From NCBI RefSeq assembly GCF_036173105.1, contig NZ_CP108053.1, positions 7,254,001-7,318,000 on the forward strand: a DNA stretch of 64,000 nt, read 5' to 3'. Shown here piece by piece: positions 39,532-48,069 of this stretch; position 1 is the stretch's first letter; every line of letters starts with the position of its first letter. Origin of the DNA: Streptomyces sp. NBC_00287 (GTDB lineage Bacteria > Actinomycetota > Actinomycetes > Streptomycetales > Streptomycetaceae). The notes under the pieces are model-generated. The model did not search any database, was not told the DNA's origin, and saw only the letters and a program-made list of their open reading frames with translations. Made by a program: the position numbers and the translations under genes.

Positions 39532-41877
39532 TCAGACCCGCTCCAACAGCACCACCGGGAGCCCCTCGAAGAGCTCCTCCACGCGTGCGTGCCCCGTGAA
39601 CTCCCGTTCCGGTGCCAGGACGTCGGCCCACCGCCCCGGCGGCAGCTCCAACCGCGTCTCCCGCCAGCCGCCCGCCTCCATCAGCCGCAGCGACAGCCGG
39701 GTCACCGCGGTGACCACCTCCTGGGAGCGCGTGAACGCCACACAGTGCGCCGCCGCCGGACCCTGAGCGGTCAGCGGCGTATACGTAGCCGCGTCCCCGA
39801 AGACGGCCGGCCGGCGTGCGCGCAGCCGGAGCGCCGCCGTGGTCAGTGCGTTCTTCTCGTCGGCGGCCAGGGGCGGGAAGTGCACGGGCCGCCGGTTGTC
39901 CGGGTCCACCAAGGCCCGGTACTCGCCCTCCGTGCCCTGATACACGTCCGGCACGCCCGGCATCGTCAGCTGCACCAGGGCGGCGCCCAGCATGTTCGCC
40001 CGGATATGCGGCTCAAGACGGCTGCGCAGGGCGGCCACGTGGGCGCCCGGAGGGCCGCAGGGCCCCGCCTCGACGAAGGCCGCCACCGCCTCCTCGTACG
40101 GCGGTTCCTGCTCCGTCCAGCTCGTGTACAGCCCGGCCTCGCGCACATGCTTCAGCAGCGCCCCCTGCACCCGCCCCGGGTCCGAGGGACCGAGCCCGAA
40201 CACCGTCTGCCAGGCGGCCCACGCCAGTTGCGCGTCCGGCACGCCCTCGCCGGTGCGGGTCACCTCGGCCAGGACGTCCGCCCAGCGCTCCGGGCACTCG
40301 GTGAGCACCGCCAGAGCGGCCCGTACATCGGCGCTGCGCTTGGTGTCGTGCGTCGACACGACCGTCCCCGTCGCCGGCCAGTCGCGCTGCACGCGCGCGC
40401 AATAGGCGTGGAAGTCCTCCGGGGACATCGCGGGACTGCCCGGGTTCCCGCCCACCTCGGTCGCCGACAGCAGCGGCACATAGCGGTAGAACGCCGTGTC
40501 CTCCACGGACTTGGCCCGCAGCGCCGAGGCCGTCTGCGCGAAGCGGGTACGGAACTCGGTCTGGTCGGGACCGTCCCCGGCACGCCCGAGCACCAGATCG
40601 CGTACGACGTCGACCACGCCGGCTTCTTCCGGGACTACGAAGGCGTGCCGGGCCTCGGCCGCCGCCTCCTCGGTGACGACGGCGGCCGGGTCACCGGAGG
40701 TGTAGGGCCGGTAGACCTCCAGACGGACCAGCAGCTCCTGGAGGGCGGTGCGCAGCGCCCAGGGTGCGCGGTCGCGCAGCGCGGGCTCCGGCGAGGTGGC
40801 GCACACCCGGTCGGCCACCCGGGTCAGCCGCTCGGTCTCCGCGGCCAGCTCGTGCGTGATGACCTTGTACGCGGCCCGCCGCACCGTCGCCTCCCACTGG
40901 CCTCCCCGGTCCGTCTGCGGGGCCGCGAACCGCCGGTACTGGCCGAGGAGTTCCCCATGACCCGCCGGGTCCGTGAAGAGGCCGTCGATGTGCCGCAGCG
41001 CGTCGTAGCCGGTGGTGCCGGCGACGGGCCAGGCGGCGGGCAGCTGCTCCCCGTCCGAGAGGATCTTCTCGACGACCGTCCAGCGGCCCCCGGTCGCCTC
41101 GTGCAGTCGCTGCAGATACGCGTCGGGGTCGGCGAGTCCGTCGGGATGGTCGACGCGCAGCCCGTCGATGACGCCCTCGTTCAGCAGCGCCAGGATCTTG
41201 TCGTGGGTGGCCTCGAAGACCTCCGGGTCCTCGACCCGCACCCCGATGAGCTCCGAGATGCTGAAGAACCGGCGGTAGTTCAGCTCGGTGCGGGCCAGCC
41301 GCCACCACGCGAGGCGGTACCACTGGGCGTCCAGAAGTTGGGGCAGTGGCAGGTCCTCGGTGCCCTCGCGCAGGGGGAACGTCTGGTCGTAGTAGCGCAG
41401 TACGCCGCCGTCGAGTTCCAGACGGCCGAGCTCCTGGCCGAGCGGACCGCCGAGCACCGGCAGCAGCAGCTGACCGCCCTGGGCCTCCCAGTCGATGTCG
41501 AACCAGCGCGCGTACGGCGACTTGGGGCCCTCGCGCAGCACCTCCCACAGGGCCCGGTTGTGGCGGGGCGCCATGGCCATGTGGTTGGGCACGATGTCCA
41601 CGATCAGGCCGAGGCCGTGCTCCCGCGCGGTGCGTGCCAGCGCGCGCAGCCCTTCCTCGCCGCCCAGTTCCTCCCGTACGCGCGCGTGGTCGACGACGTC
41701 GTAGCCGTGCGTCGAGCCGGGCACTGCCTCCAGCACGGGGGACAGATGCAGATGCGAGACGCCGAGCGAGGCCAGATACGGCACCGCCTCGGCCGCGGCA
41801 GCGAACGGGAACTCGGGCTGCAGCTGCAGCCGGTACGTGGCCGTGGGCGCCACCGGGTCAGGTCGCTCAGGTGTCAT
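39532..41877 (-). CDS. treY: Malto-oligosyltrehalose synthase TreY
   Basis: Isomerises the reducing end of a glycogen-derived maltooligosaccharide to a trehalosyl end. The 781-residue GH13 protein begins PTATYRLQLQPEFPFAAA and has HLHLSPVLEAVPGSTHGYDV, VDIVPNHMA, nucleophile GLRVDHPDGLADPDAYL, acid WTVVEKIL and STHDTKRSADVRAAL. All of these are diagnostic for TreY. TreZ at 33.5 kb completes the pathway, and GlgX/TreX at 43.4 kb supplies debranched chains. The gene is full length with an ATG start. Confidence 0.96.
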   Translation of the reverse strand: MTPERPDPVAPTATYRLQLQPEFPFAAAAEAVPYLASLGVSHLHLSPVLEAVPGSTHGYDVVDHARVREELGGEEGLRALARTAREHGLGLIVDIVPNHMAMAPRHNRALWEVLREGPKSPYARWFDIDWEAQGGQLLLPVLGGPLGQELGRLELDGGVLRYYDQTFPLREGTEDLPLPQLLDAQWYRLAWWRLARTELNYRRFFSISELIGVRVEDPEVFEATHDKILALLNEGVIDGLRVDHPDGLADPDAYLQRLHEATGGRWTVVEKILSDGEQLPAAWPVAGTTGYDALRHIDGLFTDPAGHGELLGQYRRFAAPQTDRGGQWEATVRRAAYKVITHELAAETERLTRVADRVCATSPEPALRDRAPWALRTALQELLVRLEVYRPYTSGDPAAVVTEEAAAEARHAFVVPEEAGVVDVVRDLVLGRAGDGPDQTEFRTRFAQTASALRAKSVEDTAFYRYVPLLSATEVGGNPGSPAMSPEDFHAYCARVQRDWPATGTVVSTHDTKRSADVRAALAVLTECPERWADVLAEVTRTGEGVPDAQLAWAAWQTVFGLGPSDPGRVQGALLKHVREAGLYTSWTEQEPPYEEAVAAFVEAGPCGPPGAHVAALRSRLEPHIRANMLGAALVQLTMPGVPDVYQGTEGEYRALVDPDNRRPVHFPPLAADEKNALTTAALRLRARRPAVFGDAATYTPLTAQGPAAAHCVAFTRSQEVVTAVTRLSLRLMEAGGWRETRLELPPGRWADVLAPEREFTGHARVEELFEGLPVVLLERV

Positions 41878-42035
41878 GGAAACGTACGTACCCGCCCTGC
41901 CGCCCTTCGTGTCATCGTCCTCTCCACGTGCCCCCGCACGCGTGGCTAGCTTCGAGCGATGGGATCTCAGGGGCGCGGCGGCACACTGGACACGTACCGT
42001 GAGGTGATCGGCCTGACCGGGCCGCTGCTGCCGGG

Positions 42036-43451
42036 GTGTCGTTCCTCGGGCGGCTGCCCACGGCCACCATCCAGTTCGGCAGTGTGCTGCTGGTCGCCCG
42101 CACGAGCGGCTCCCTCGCCGCCGCCGGTCTGACCGGCGGTGCGCTGGCGATCGGGCAGGTGGTCTGCGGCCCGCTGGTGGGCCGGCTCGCGGACCGGCAC
42201 GGGCAGCGCACCGTCGTGCTCGCCTGCTCCCTCGCCAACGCCCTCGCGATCACCGCGCTCGTGGCCGGGGCGCTCGCCGGACTCGGCACGCCCTGGCTCG
42301 CGCTCCTCGGAGCCTGCGCGGGCGCGAGCGTGCCGCTGATCGGCCCCCTGGCCCGGGCCCGGCTGATCGCCCTGGCCCGCCGGGACAAGGCGCCCGAGCC
42401 GGTGATCGGCGCCGCGCTCTCCCTCGAGAGCACCCTGGACGAGATCTCGTTCGTACTGGGCCCCGCCCTGGTCGGCCTGGCCGCGGTGGTCTCCCACCCC
42501 GCCCACGCCCTACTCACCGCCGCCCTCCTGGTGTCCCTGTGCGGCACCGCCTTCGCCCTCCACCCGACCGCCATGGCCACCCGACCGGCGGCCGAGGGCC
42601 GCGCAGTGGTCTCGGCACGCGAGGGCCGTGCAAGGATCCAGGGCCGCGCGGCCCGCGGAGGGCTCCGGGGGCTCCTGGCCCGCGCCAAGGCCCAGGGACG
42701 CATGGCACGCGCACAGGCCGACGGCCGCATGGCACGCGCACAGGCCGACGGCCGCACAGCCCGCGCACAGGCCGACGGCCGCATGGCAAGCGCAATGGCC
42801 CACGGACGCACGGCCCGCGCAAAGGTCCAGGGGCGAGCACCCCGCACCGAGGCACCCGGGCGCATGCCCCGCGCCGTCCACTCCCTGCGGGCCGCCCTCG
42901 CTCTCCAAGGGGCCATGTTCGGCGCCTGTCAGGCCGGGATCACCGCGCTCACGGAGCGGCTGGGGCGGCCGGAGCAGGCCGGGCTGGTGTATGCCGCCAT
43001 GGGAGTCATGAGCGCCGTCGCGGGGCTCGCCATGGCTGCGGTGCCCGCGCGCGTGGGGCTCACGGCGCGTTGGCGGGCGGCCACCGGGGCCGCGTTCGTG
43101 CTCTCGCTGCCCCTCTTGTGGACGGGCAGCCTGGTCGGGCTGTACGCGGCGGTCACCGTCCTCGGTGTCGCCTACGCCCCGCATCTGATCACCGTGTTCG
43201 GGCTCACCGAGCGGGTGGTGCCGCCGGGGCGGCTGGCCGAGGCGATGGCCGTCGCGACCAGCGCCCTGGTCGGCGGCCAGGCCCTGGCGGTCGCCGTCAC
43301 CGGCCGCCTCGCCGAGACATACGGCCCCACGGCGGCCTTCGGGGCGGCGAGCCTGGCCGCCGCCCTCGCCTGCGCCCTGGCGCTGACGGCGCCCGCGGGG
43401 TCGTACGCCTCGAAGAGCCACGCGCGCGTGCCCGTGAACACTCGCCCCTAG
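42036..43451 (+). CDS. MFS transporter with repeat insertion; N-terminus apparently frameshifted
   Basis: Major facilitator with about twelve helices, cytoplasmic motif GRLADRHGQRT and no assignable substrate. The readable frame begins at GTG 42036 (VSFLGRLPTATIQFGSVLL). A natural N-terminus, MGSQGRGG to REVIGLTGPLLPG, is encoded from ATG 41959 in another frame and would join seamlessly if the GGGG run at 42033-42036 had one more G. So the gene carries a one-base deletion or a sequence error there. The central loop between helices 6 and 7 holds about 100 extra residues, including tandem 9-residue repeats. Its TAG stop overlaps the convergent glgX stop (CTAG). Confidence 0.8.
   Translation: MSFLGRLPTATIQFGSVLLVARTSGSLAAAGLTGGALAIGQVVCGPLVGRLADRHGQRTVVLACSLANALAITALVAGALAGLGTPWLALLGACAGASVPLIGPLARARLIALARRDKAPEPVIGAALSLESTLDEISFVLGPALVGLAAVVSHPAHALLTAALLVSLCGTAFALHPTAMATRPAAEGRAVVSAREGRARIQGRAARGGLRGLLARAKAQGRMARAQADGRMARAQADGRTARAQADGRMASAMAHGRTARAKVQGRAPRTEAPGRMPRAVHSLRAALALQGAMFGACQAGITALTERLGRPEQAGLVYAAMGVMSAVAGLAMAAVPARVGLTARWRAATGAAFVLSLPLLWTGSLVGLYAAVTVLGVAYAPHLITVFGLTERVVPPGRLAEAMAVATSALVGGQALAVAVTGRLAETYGPTAAFGAASLAAALACALALTAPAGSYASKSHARVPVNTRP
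42696..42884 (+). repeat. 27-bp tandem repeats encoding a basic 9-residue unit in the MFS central loop
   Basis: Seven consecutive 27-bp units encode variants of GRMARAQAD. The first three are almost identical (GRMARAQAD, GRMARAQAD, GRTARAQAD); later ones diverge (GRMASAMAH, GRTARAKVQ, GRAPRTEAP, GRMPRAVHS). Weaker units with the same spacing continue upstream to about 42588. The unit would form a positively charged, alanine-rich helix in the cytoplasm. Confidence 0.92.
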
Positions 43452-45568
43452 ACGGGCCGCTGGAGCACCACCAGGCTGCGGTCCACCAGGGTCAGCCGGT
43501 CCCCGGCCTGCACCTTGGGACCCGTGCCCGGCGGAACGCCGTCCACGCGCGCGGTGTCCACGACCACCTGCCACTGCCGGCCGTGGTTGACCGGCACGAC
43601 GAAGTCGAGGGTCTTCGGTGCGGCGTTGAACATCAGCAGGAACGAGTCGTCGCTGATGCGCTCCCCGCGCGGGCCGGGCTCGGAGATCGCGTTGCCGTTG
43701 AGGAACACCGTCAGCGCGGACGCCTGTGCCGAGTTCCAGTCCCGCTGGGTCATCTCCTTGCCCTGCGGGGTGAACCAGGCGATGTCCGACAGCTCGTCGT
43801 GCGTGCCCTCCACCGGCCGCCCGTGGAAGAAGCGGCGCCGGCGCAAGACCGGATGGTCCCGGCGCAGCCACACCATCGCGCGCGTGAAGTCCAGGAGCTC
43901 GCTGCCGTCCTCCGCCTCGGGGTCCGGCCACTTCAGCCAGGCCAGCTCGCTGTCCTGGCAGTAGGCGTTGTTGTTGCCCTTCTGGGTGCGCGCGAACTCG
44001 TCACCGTGGCTGATCATCGGCACGCCCTGGGAGAGCATCAGCGTCGCGATGAAGTTACGGATCTGGCGGGCCCGCAGCTCCAGCACCGCCGTATCGTCCG
44101 TCTCGCCCTCCGCGCCGCAGTTCCAGGACCGGTTGTGGCTCTCGCCGTCGCGGTTGTCCTCGCCGTTGGCCTGGTTGTGCTTGTGGTTGTACGAGACCAG
44201 GTCGTGCAGGGTGAAGCCGTCGTGGCAGGTGACGAAGTTGATGGAGGCCAGCGGGCGCCGCCCGTCGTCCTGGTACAGGTCGGAGGAGCCGGTCAGCCGG
44301 GAGGCGAACTCCGCGAGCGTGCGCGGCTCGCCGCGCCACATGTCCCGTACGGTGTCGCGGTACTTGCCGTTCCACTCGGTCCACAGCGGCGGGAAGTTGC
44401 CCACCTGGTAGCCGCCCTCGCCGACGTCCCAGGGCTCGGCGATCAGCTTGACCTGGGAGACCACCGGGTCCTGCTGCACCAGGTCGAAGAAGGACGACAG
44501 CCGGTCCACCTCGTGGAACTGCCGGGCGAGCGTGGCGGCGAGATCGAAGCGGAAGCCGTCGACGTGCATCTCGGTGACCCAGTACCGCAGCGAGTCCATG
44601 ATCAGCTGAAGGACGTGCGGGGACCGCATGAGCAGGGAGTTCCCGGTGCCCGTGGTGTCCATGTAATAGCGGCGGTCGTCGGTGAGCCGGTAGTAGGAGA
44701 GATTGTCCAGGCCCCGGAAGGACAGCGTCGGACCCAGGTGATTGCCCTCGGCTGTGTGGTTGTAGACCACGTCCAGGATCACCTCGATACCGGCCTCGTG
44801 CAGCGCCTTCACCGCCGACTTGAACTCCAGGACCTGCTGGCCGCGGTCGCCCCAGGACGCGTAGGCGTTGTGCGGGGCGAAGAAGCCGATCGTGTTGTAG
44901 CCCCAGTAGTTGTTCAGGCCCATGTCCACCAGACGGTGGTCGTTCACGAACTGGTGTACGGGCATCAGCTCCAGCGCCGTCACGCCCAGTTCGGTCAGGT
45001 GCTCGATGAGCGCCGGGTGCGCGAGCGCCGCGTAGGTGCCGCGCAGCTCCTCGGGCAGTCCCGGGTGCCGCATGCTGAGGCCCTTGACATGGGCCTCGTA
45101 GATCACCGTGTGGTGGTACTCGGTGCGCGGGCGCCGGTCGTCGCCCCAGTCGAAGTACGGGTTCACCACGACCGACGACATGGTGTGCGGCGCCGAGTCC
45201 AGGTCGTTGCGCTTGTCGGGCGTGTCGAAGTGGTAGCCGTACACCTCCTCGCCCCAGCGGATCGAGCCGCTGACCGCCTTCGCGTATGGATCGAGGAGCA
45301 GCTTGGCGGAGTTGCAGCGCAGCCCGCGCTCGGGGGCGTACGGCCCGTGCACCCGGAATCCGTACCGCTGTCCCGGCATGACGCCCGGCACGTACGCGTG
45401 CCGCACGAACGCGTCGCTCTCCCGCAGTTCCACCGCCGTCTCCGAGCCGTCGTCGTGCAGCAGACACAGCTCTACTCGGTTCGCGGACTCCGTGAAGACC
45501 GCGAAATTCGTGCCGGCGCCGTCGTAGGTGGCACCGAGTGGATACGCCTCTCCAGGCCAGACCTGCAT
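43448..45568 (-). CDS. glgX: Glycogen debranching enzyme GlgX/TreX
   Basis: Isoamylase-type debranching enzyme (706 residues) that releases linear chains from glycogen for TreY. It has an N-terminal CBM48 domain (YPLGATYDGAGTNFAVFTES), VILDVVYNHTAEG, nucleophile GFRFDLAATLAR, acid LIAEPWDVGEGGYQVG and TCHDGFTLHDLVSYNHKHN. The insert AFARTQKGNNNAYCQD-like region (EFARTQKGNNNAYCQD) is typical of GlgX. I chose ATG 45566-45568 (MQVWPGEAYPLG). Together with treY and treZ it supports trehalose synthesis from glycogen. Confidence 0.96.
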   Translation of the reverse strand: MQVWPGEAYPLGATYDGAGTNFAVFTESANRVELCLLHDDGSETAVELRESDAFVRHAYVPGVMPGQRYGFRVHGPYAPERGLRCNSAKLLLDPYAKAVSGSIRWGEEVYGYHFDTPDKRNDLDSAPHTMSSVVVNPYFDWGDDRRPRTEYHHTVIYEAHVKGLSMRHPGLPEELRGTYAALAHPALIEHLTELGVTALELMPVHQFVNDHRLVDMGLNNYWGYNTIGFFAPHNAYASWGDRGQQVLEFKSAVKALHEAGIEVILDVVYNHTAEGNHLGPTLSFRGLDNLSYYRLTDDRRYYMDTTGTGNSLLMRSPHVLQLIMDSLRYWVTEMHVDGFRFDLAATLARQFHEVDRLSSFFDLVQQDPVVSQVKLIAEPWDVGEGGYQVGNFPPLWTEWNGKYRDTVRDMWRGEPRTLAEFASRLTGSSDLYQDDGRRPLASINFVTCHDGFTLHDLVSYNHKHNQANGEDNRDGESHNRSWNCGAEGETDDTAVLELRARQIRNFIATLMLSQGVPMISHGDEFARTQKGNNNAYCQDSELAWLKWPDPEAEDGSELLDFTRAMVWLRRDHPVLRRRRFFHGRPVEGTHDELSDIAWFTPQGKEMTQRDWNSAQASALTVFLNGNAISEPGPRGERISDDSFLLMFNAAPKTLDFVVPVNHGRQWQVVVDTARVDGVPPGTGPKVQAGDRLTLVDRSLVVLQRPV

Positions 45569-45749
45569 GGACACGACTCTTTCAGGTGGACCGCGCCATC
45601 GGGGGCGCCTTGGCTTCGAGTCTCCCCGAAAGTGATGGAACCACCTACGACTTACGTCCCTCTTACCGATCGACCAGGCATACCCGGTATGCCGAACCAG
45701 TGGGGCAATCGAATACTCCCGGGGACCCAGGGGGAGTAGGGGGAAAGAC

Positions 45750-46583
45750 GTGCGCAAAGCAGTGCACCGCCATCTGGGCAAGGTGGTGGCCGGTGCGGCC
45801 ATAGCGTTGGCAGGGACCGCGGCGATGGTCGCGATCACCCTGCCGGGCACGGCGGGGGCCGACGAAACGGGTGGCAAGAACACGGGGGCCCAGCAGGCCG
45901 CCGACGGACAGGCGCAGGGACAGACGCCGGGCCAGGGCCAGGACCAGGCCGTGGAGCCCGGAGTCGTCCAGCAGGCCCCGGCCGAGGGCGAGGAGGGCAC
46001 CGGGCGCGACCCGCTCACCGACGACGAGCTGGCCAAGGTCGAGCAGATCGCCCTCAACCAGCAGCTGTTGCGGTCCAGCGAGGACGTCGACGGGGACCGC
46101 GGCCCGCAGCGCCTCGTCATCGACCTGGCCGAGCCGGAGGCCGACGAGCTCGACGACCCGTCCGCGCCCCGGCGCGCCGACGTGATGTTCTACGACTACA
46201 AGGACGACACGCTCGTCACCAAGACCGTGAACCTCGACACCGGCAAGGTCGAGCAGACCGGCACCCAGCGCGGCGTCCAGCCGCCGCTCAGCCGCACCGA
46301 GAACACCGAGGCCGCGAAGATCCTTCTGGCCAGCCCGCTCAGCGCGGGTCTGAAGGCCGACTACAAGGACGCCACCGGCAAGGAGCTCACCTCCCCGGAC
46401 CAGCTGGAGCTCGACTCCATGGTCTTCCGGGGAGCTCCGGGCGCCCAGCCCGCCGTACTCGACAAGTGCGGCGAACACCGGTGCGCGCGGCTGTTCCCGA
46501 AGGCCCTCAACGGGCCGTGGATCGACATGCGGCATCTGGTGATCGACCTGAGCGCCCGCAAGGTCGCCGAGCTCGACCGCTGA
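45750..46583 (+). CDS. Tyramine oxidase subunit B-like secreted protein
   Basis: Exported 277-residue protein with a signal segment (HLGKVVAGAAIALAGTAAMVAI) and a Gln/Gly-rich low-complexity stretch (about residues 40-75). The following domain, with VMFYDYKDDTLVTKTVNLDTGKVEQ, resembles the N2/N3 region of copper amine oxidases. It lies 49 bp upstream of a copper-amine-oxidase catalytic-domain gene. The pair therefore looks like an amine oxidase split into two polypeptides, which I recall being annotated in Streptomyces as tyramine oxidase subunit B plus the oxidase. The amine substrate is not determined by the sequence. Confidence 0.8.
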   Translation: MRKAVHRHLGKVVAGAAIALAGTAAMVAITLPGTAGADETGGKNTGAQQAADGQAQGQTPGQGQDQAVEPGVVQQAPAEGEEGTGRDPLTDDELAKVEQIALNQQLLRSSEDVDGDRGPQRLVIDLAEPEADELDDPSAPRRADVMFYDYKDDTLVTKTVNLDTGKVEQTGTQRGVQPPLSRTENTEAAKILLASPLSAGLKADYKDATGKELTSPDQLELDSMVFRGAPGAQPAVLDKCGEHRCARLFPKALNGPWIDMRHLVIDLSARKVAELDR

Positions 46584-46632
46584 TCAGTTCACTTTTCCCA
46601 CTTCACTCCTTATGCAAGGGAGTCATGTCTTC

Positions 46633-47967
46633 ATGCGCGTCAACAGAGTGAGCCGTGCCCGCACGCGGACGGCCCTGGCCGCCTTCGCCGTGGCCGGACT
46701 GACGGCGGGCGCGGCCGCGGGCGCCGGACCGGCCGCCGCACAGCCCAAGGCGGCCCCGGCCGCCGCCCCCGACTGCAGCGCGGCCTTCCGTATCGAGCAG
46801 AAGCTCTCCAACGGCACGACCTGGCGCATGTGCTGGCGCCACGAGGCCATGGCCGGGATGATCCTGGAGGACATCACCTACCAGCCGCCCGGCGAGGCCA
46901 AGCCGATCAAGGTGCTCAACAGCTCCAAGCTCGCCCAGATTCACGTGCCCTACGACGACGGCTCGGAGGAGTACGAGGACCTGACGACGTACTACTTCGG
47001 CGACGGTCTGGAGAACCTGGCGGCGGGGGAGTGCCCGGGCGGCACCATCAGGACCGTCAAGGTCCGGGCGCCCGAGTCCACCGACACCCGTAACGTCAAG
47101 GGCCTGTGCACCACGACACGCGCGCGTGGGCACGCGTACCGCATGCTCAACCAGCCGCTGACCGGTGCCGAGAAGCTGTACCAGAAGCAGGGCAAGGACC
47201 TGCTCGTCTACGCCGTCAACAAGGTCAGCTGGTACGAGTACATCACCGAGTGGCGCTTCCAGGACGACGGCACCATCCACATGAACGTCGGTGCCACCGG
47301 CAGCCTCGCCCCGCAGGACTACGACGCGGCCGACGGCCGGGGCTGGCCGATAGGCAAGGGCCCCAGCGCCAAGGTGCTCAGCCACAGCCACAATGTGTTC
47401 TGGCGGCTCAACTTCGGTCTGGACGGCTCCTCCAAGGGCCGTATCGAGCAGTACGACTCGAAGGTCAGCCCGCAGGCCCCGGGTGACCGCGCGCCCACCA
47501 ACAAGACCACCCGCACCAAGGTCACCAAGGAACTCGCGGGCGACGCCAAGAACATGCGCTGGTGGCGCGTGGTCAGCGCGACCGGCAAGAACAAGGACGG
47601 CCACCCGCGCTCCTACGAGCTCGTGCCCGGCCCCAACGCCAAGTACTCCGGCCGCGGATTCACCAAGCACGACATGTACTTCACGCAGTACAAGAAGTGC
47701 GAGCAGTACGCCAGTGGCAATCCGCTCAACTGCGGTACCGGGCAGCAGTCCAAGTCGATCGACAAGTGGGTCGACGGGGAAACCCTGAAGAACCCGGTGG
47801 TCTGGGTGAATGTGGGCTTCCACCACATCGCCCGGGACGAGGACCAGCAGCCGATGCCGGTCCACTGGCAGGGTCTTTCGATCGTCCCGCGTGACGTCAC
47901 CGCTATGAATCCGCTCACTCCGGCCGAGCTCGCCGGCACGAACGGGATGCCTCGACAGGGGAGTTGA
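46633..47967 (+). CDS. Copper amine oxidase catalytic domain, secreted
   Basis: Exported 444-residue protein with a signal peptide (RTALAAFAVAGLTAGAAAGA). The region KVSWYEYITEWRFQDDGTI corresponds to the topaquinone site; Tyr201 would be the cofactor precursor, but the usual Asn before it (NYD/NYE) is Trp here. Copper ligands match H251 and H253 (LSHSHNVFWRLNFGLDG) and H411 (MPVHWQGLSIVP). The enzyme should deaminate primary amines outside the cell. I chose ATG 46633 because it gives a clean signal peptide; an in-frame ATG at 46612 is possible. Activity is uncertain because of the Asn-to-Trp change. Confidence 0.85.
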   Translation: MRVNRVSRARTRTALAAFAVAGLTAGAAAGAGPAAAQPKAAPAAAPDCSAAFRIEQKLSNGTTWRMCWRHEAMAGMILEDITYQPPGEAKPIKVLNSSKLAQIHVPYDDGSEEYEDLTTYYFGDGLENLAAGECPGGTIRTVKVRAPESTDTRNVKGLCTTTRARGHAYRMLNQPLTGAEKLYQKQGKDLLVYAVNKVSWYEYITEWRFQDDGTIHMNVGATGSLAPQDYDAADGRGWPIGKGPSAKVLSHSHNVFWRLNFGLDGSSKGRIEQYDSKVSPQAPGDRAPTNKTTRTKVTKELAGDAKNMRWWRVVSATGKNKDGHPRSYELVPGPNAKYSGRGFTKHDMYFTQYKKCEQYASGNPLNCGTGQQSKSIDKWVDGETLKNPVVWVNVGFHHIARDEDQQPMPVHWQGLSIVPRDVTAMNPLTPAELAGTNGMPRQGS

Positions 47968-48069
47968 GAAACGACCTGTCCATCCGGCTGCACCGCCGAC
48001 CGGTCCCGGAGTACCCTTCCTTGATCGTTGACACGGGGAGTGCTCGGGGGAGCGGAAGGCGGTGCGCGG

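Noticed and set aside
42696..42884. The 27-bp direct repeats as a CRISPR array
   Set aside because: The units are contiguous with no spacers, keep the reading frame and encode a peptide repeat.
42539..45739. A plus-strand open frame of over 1,000 codons opposite glgX
   Set aside because: glgX has all GH13 motifs in its own frame; the opposite frame gives low-complexity sequence and is an antisense shadow.
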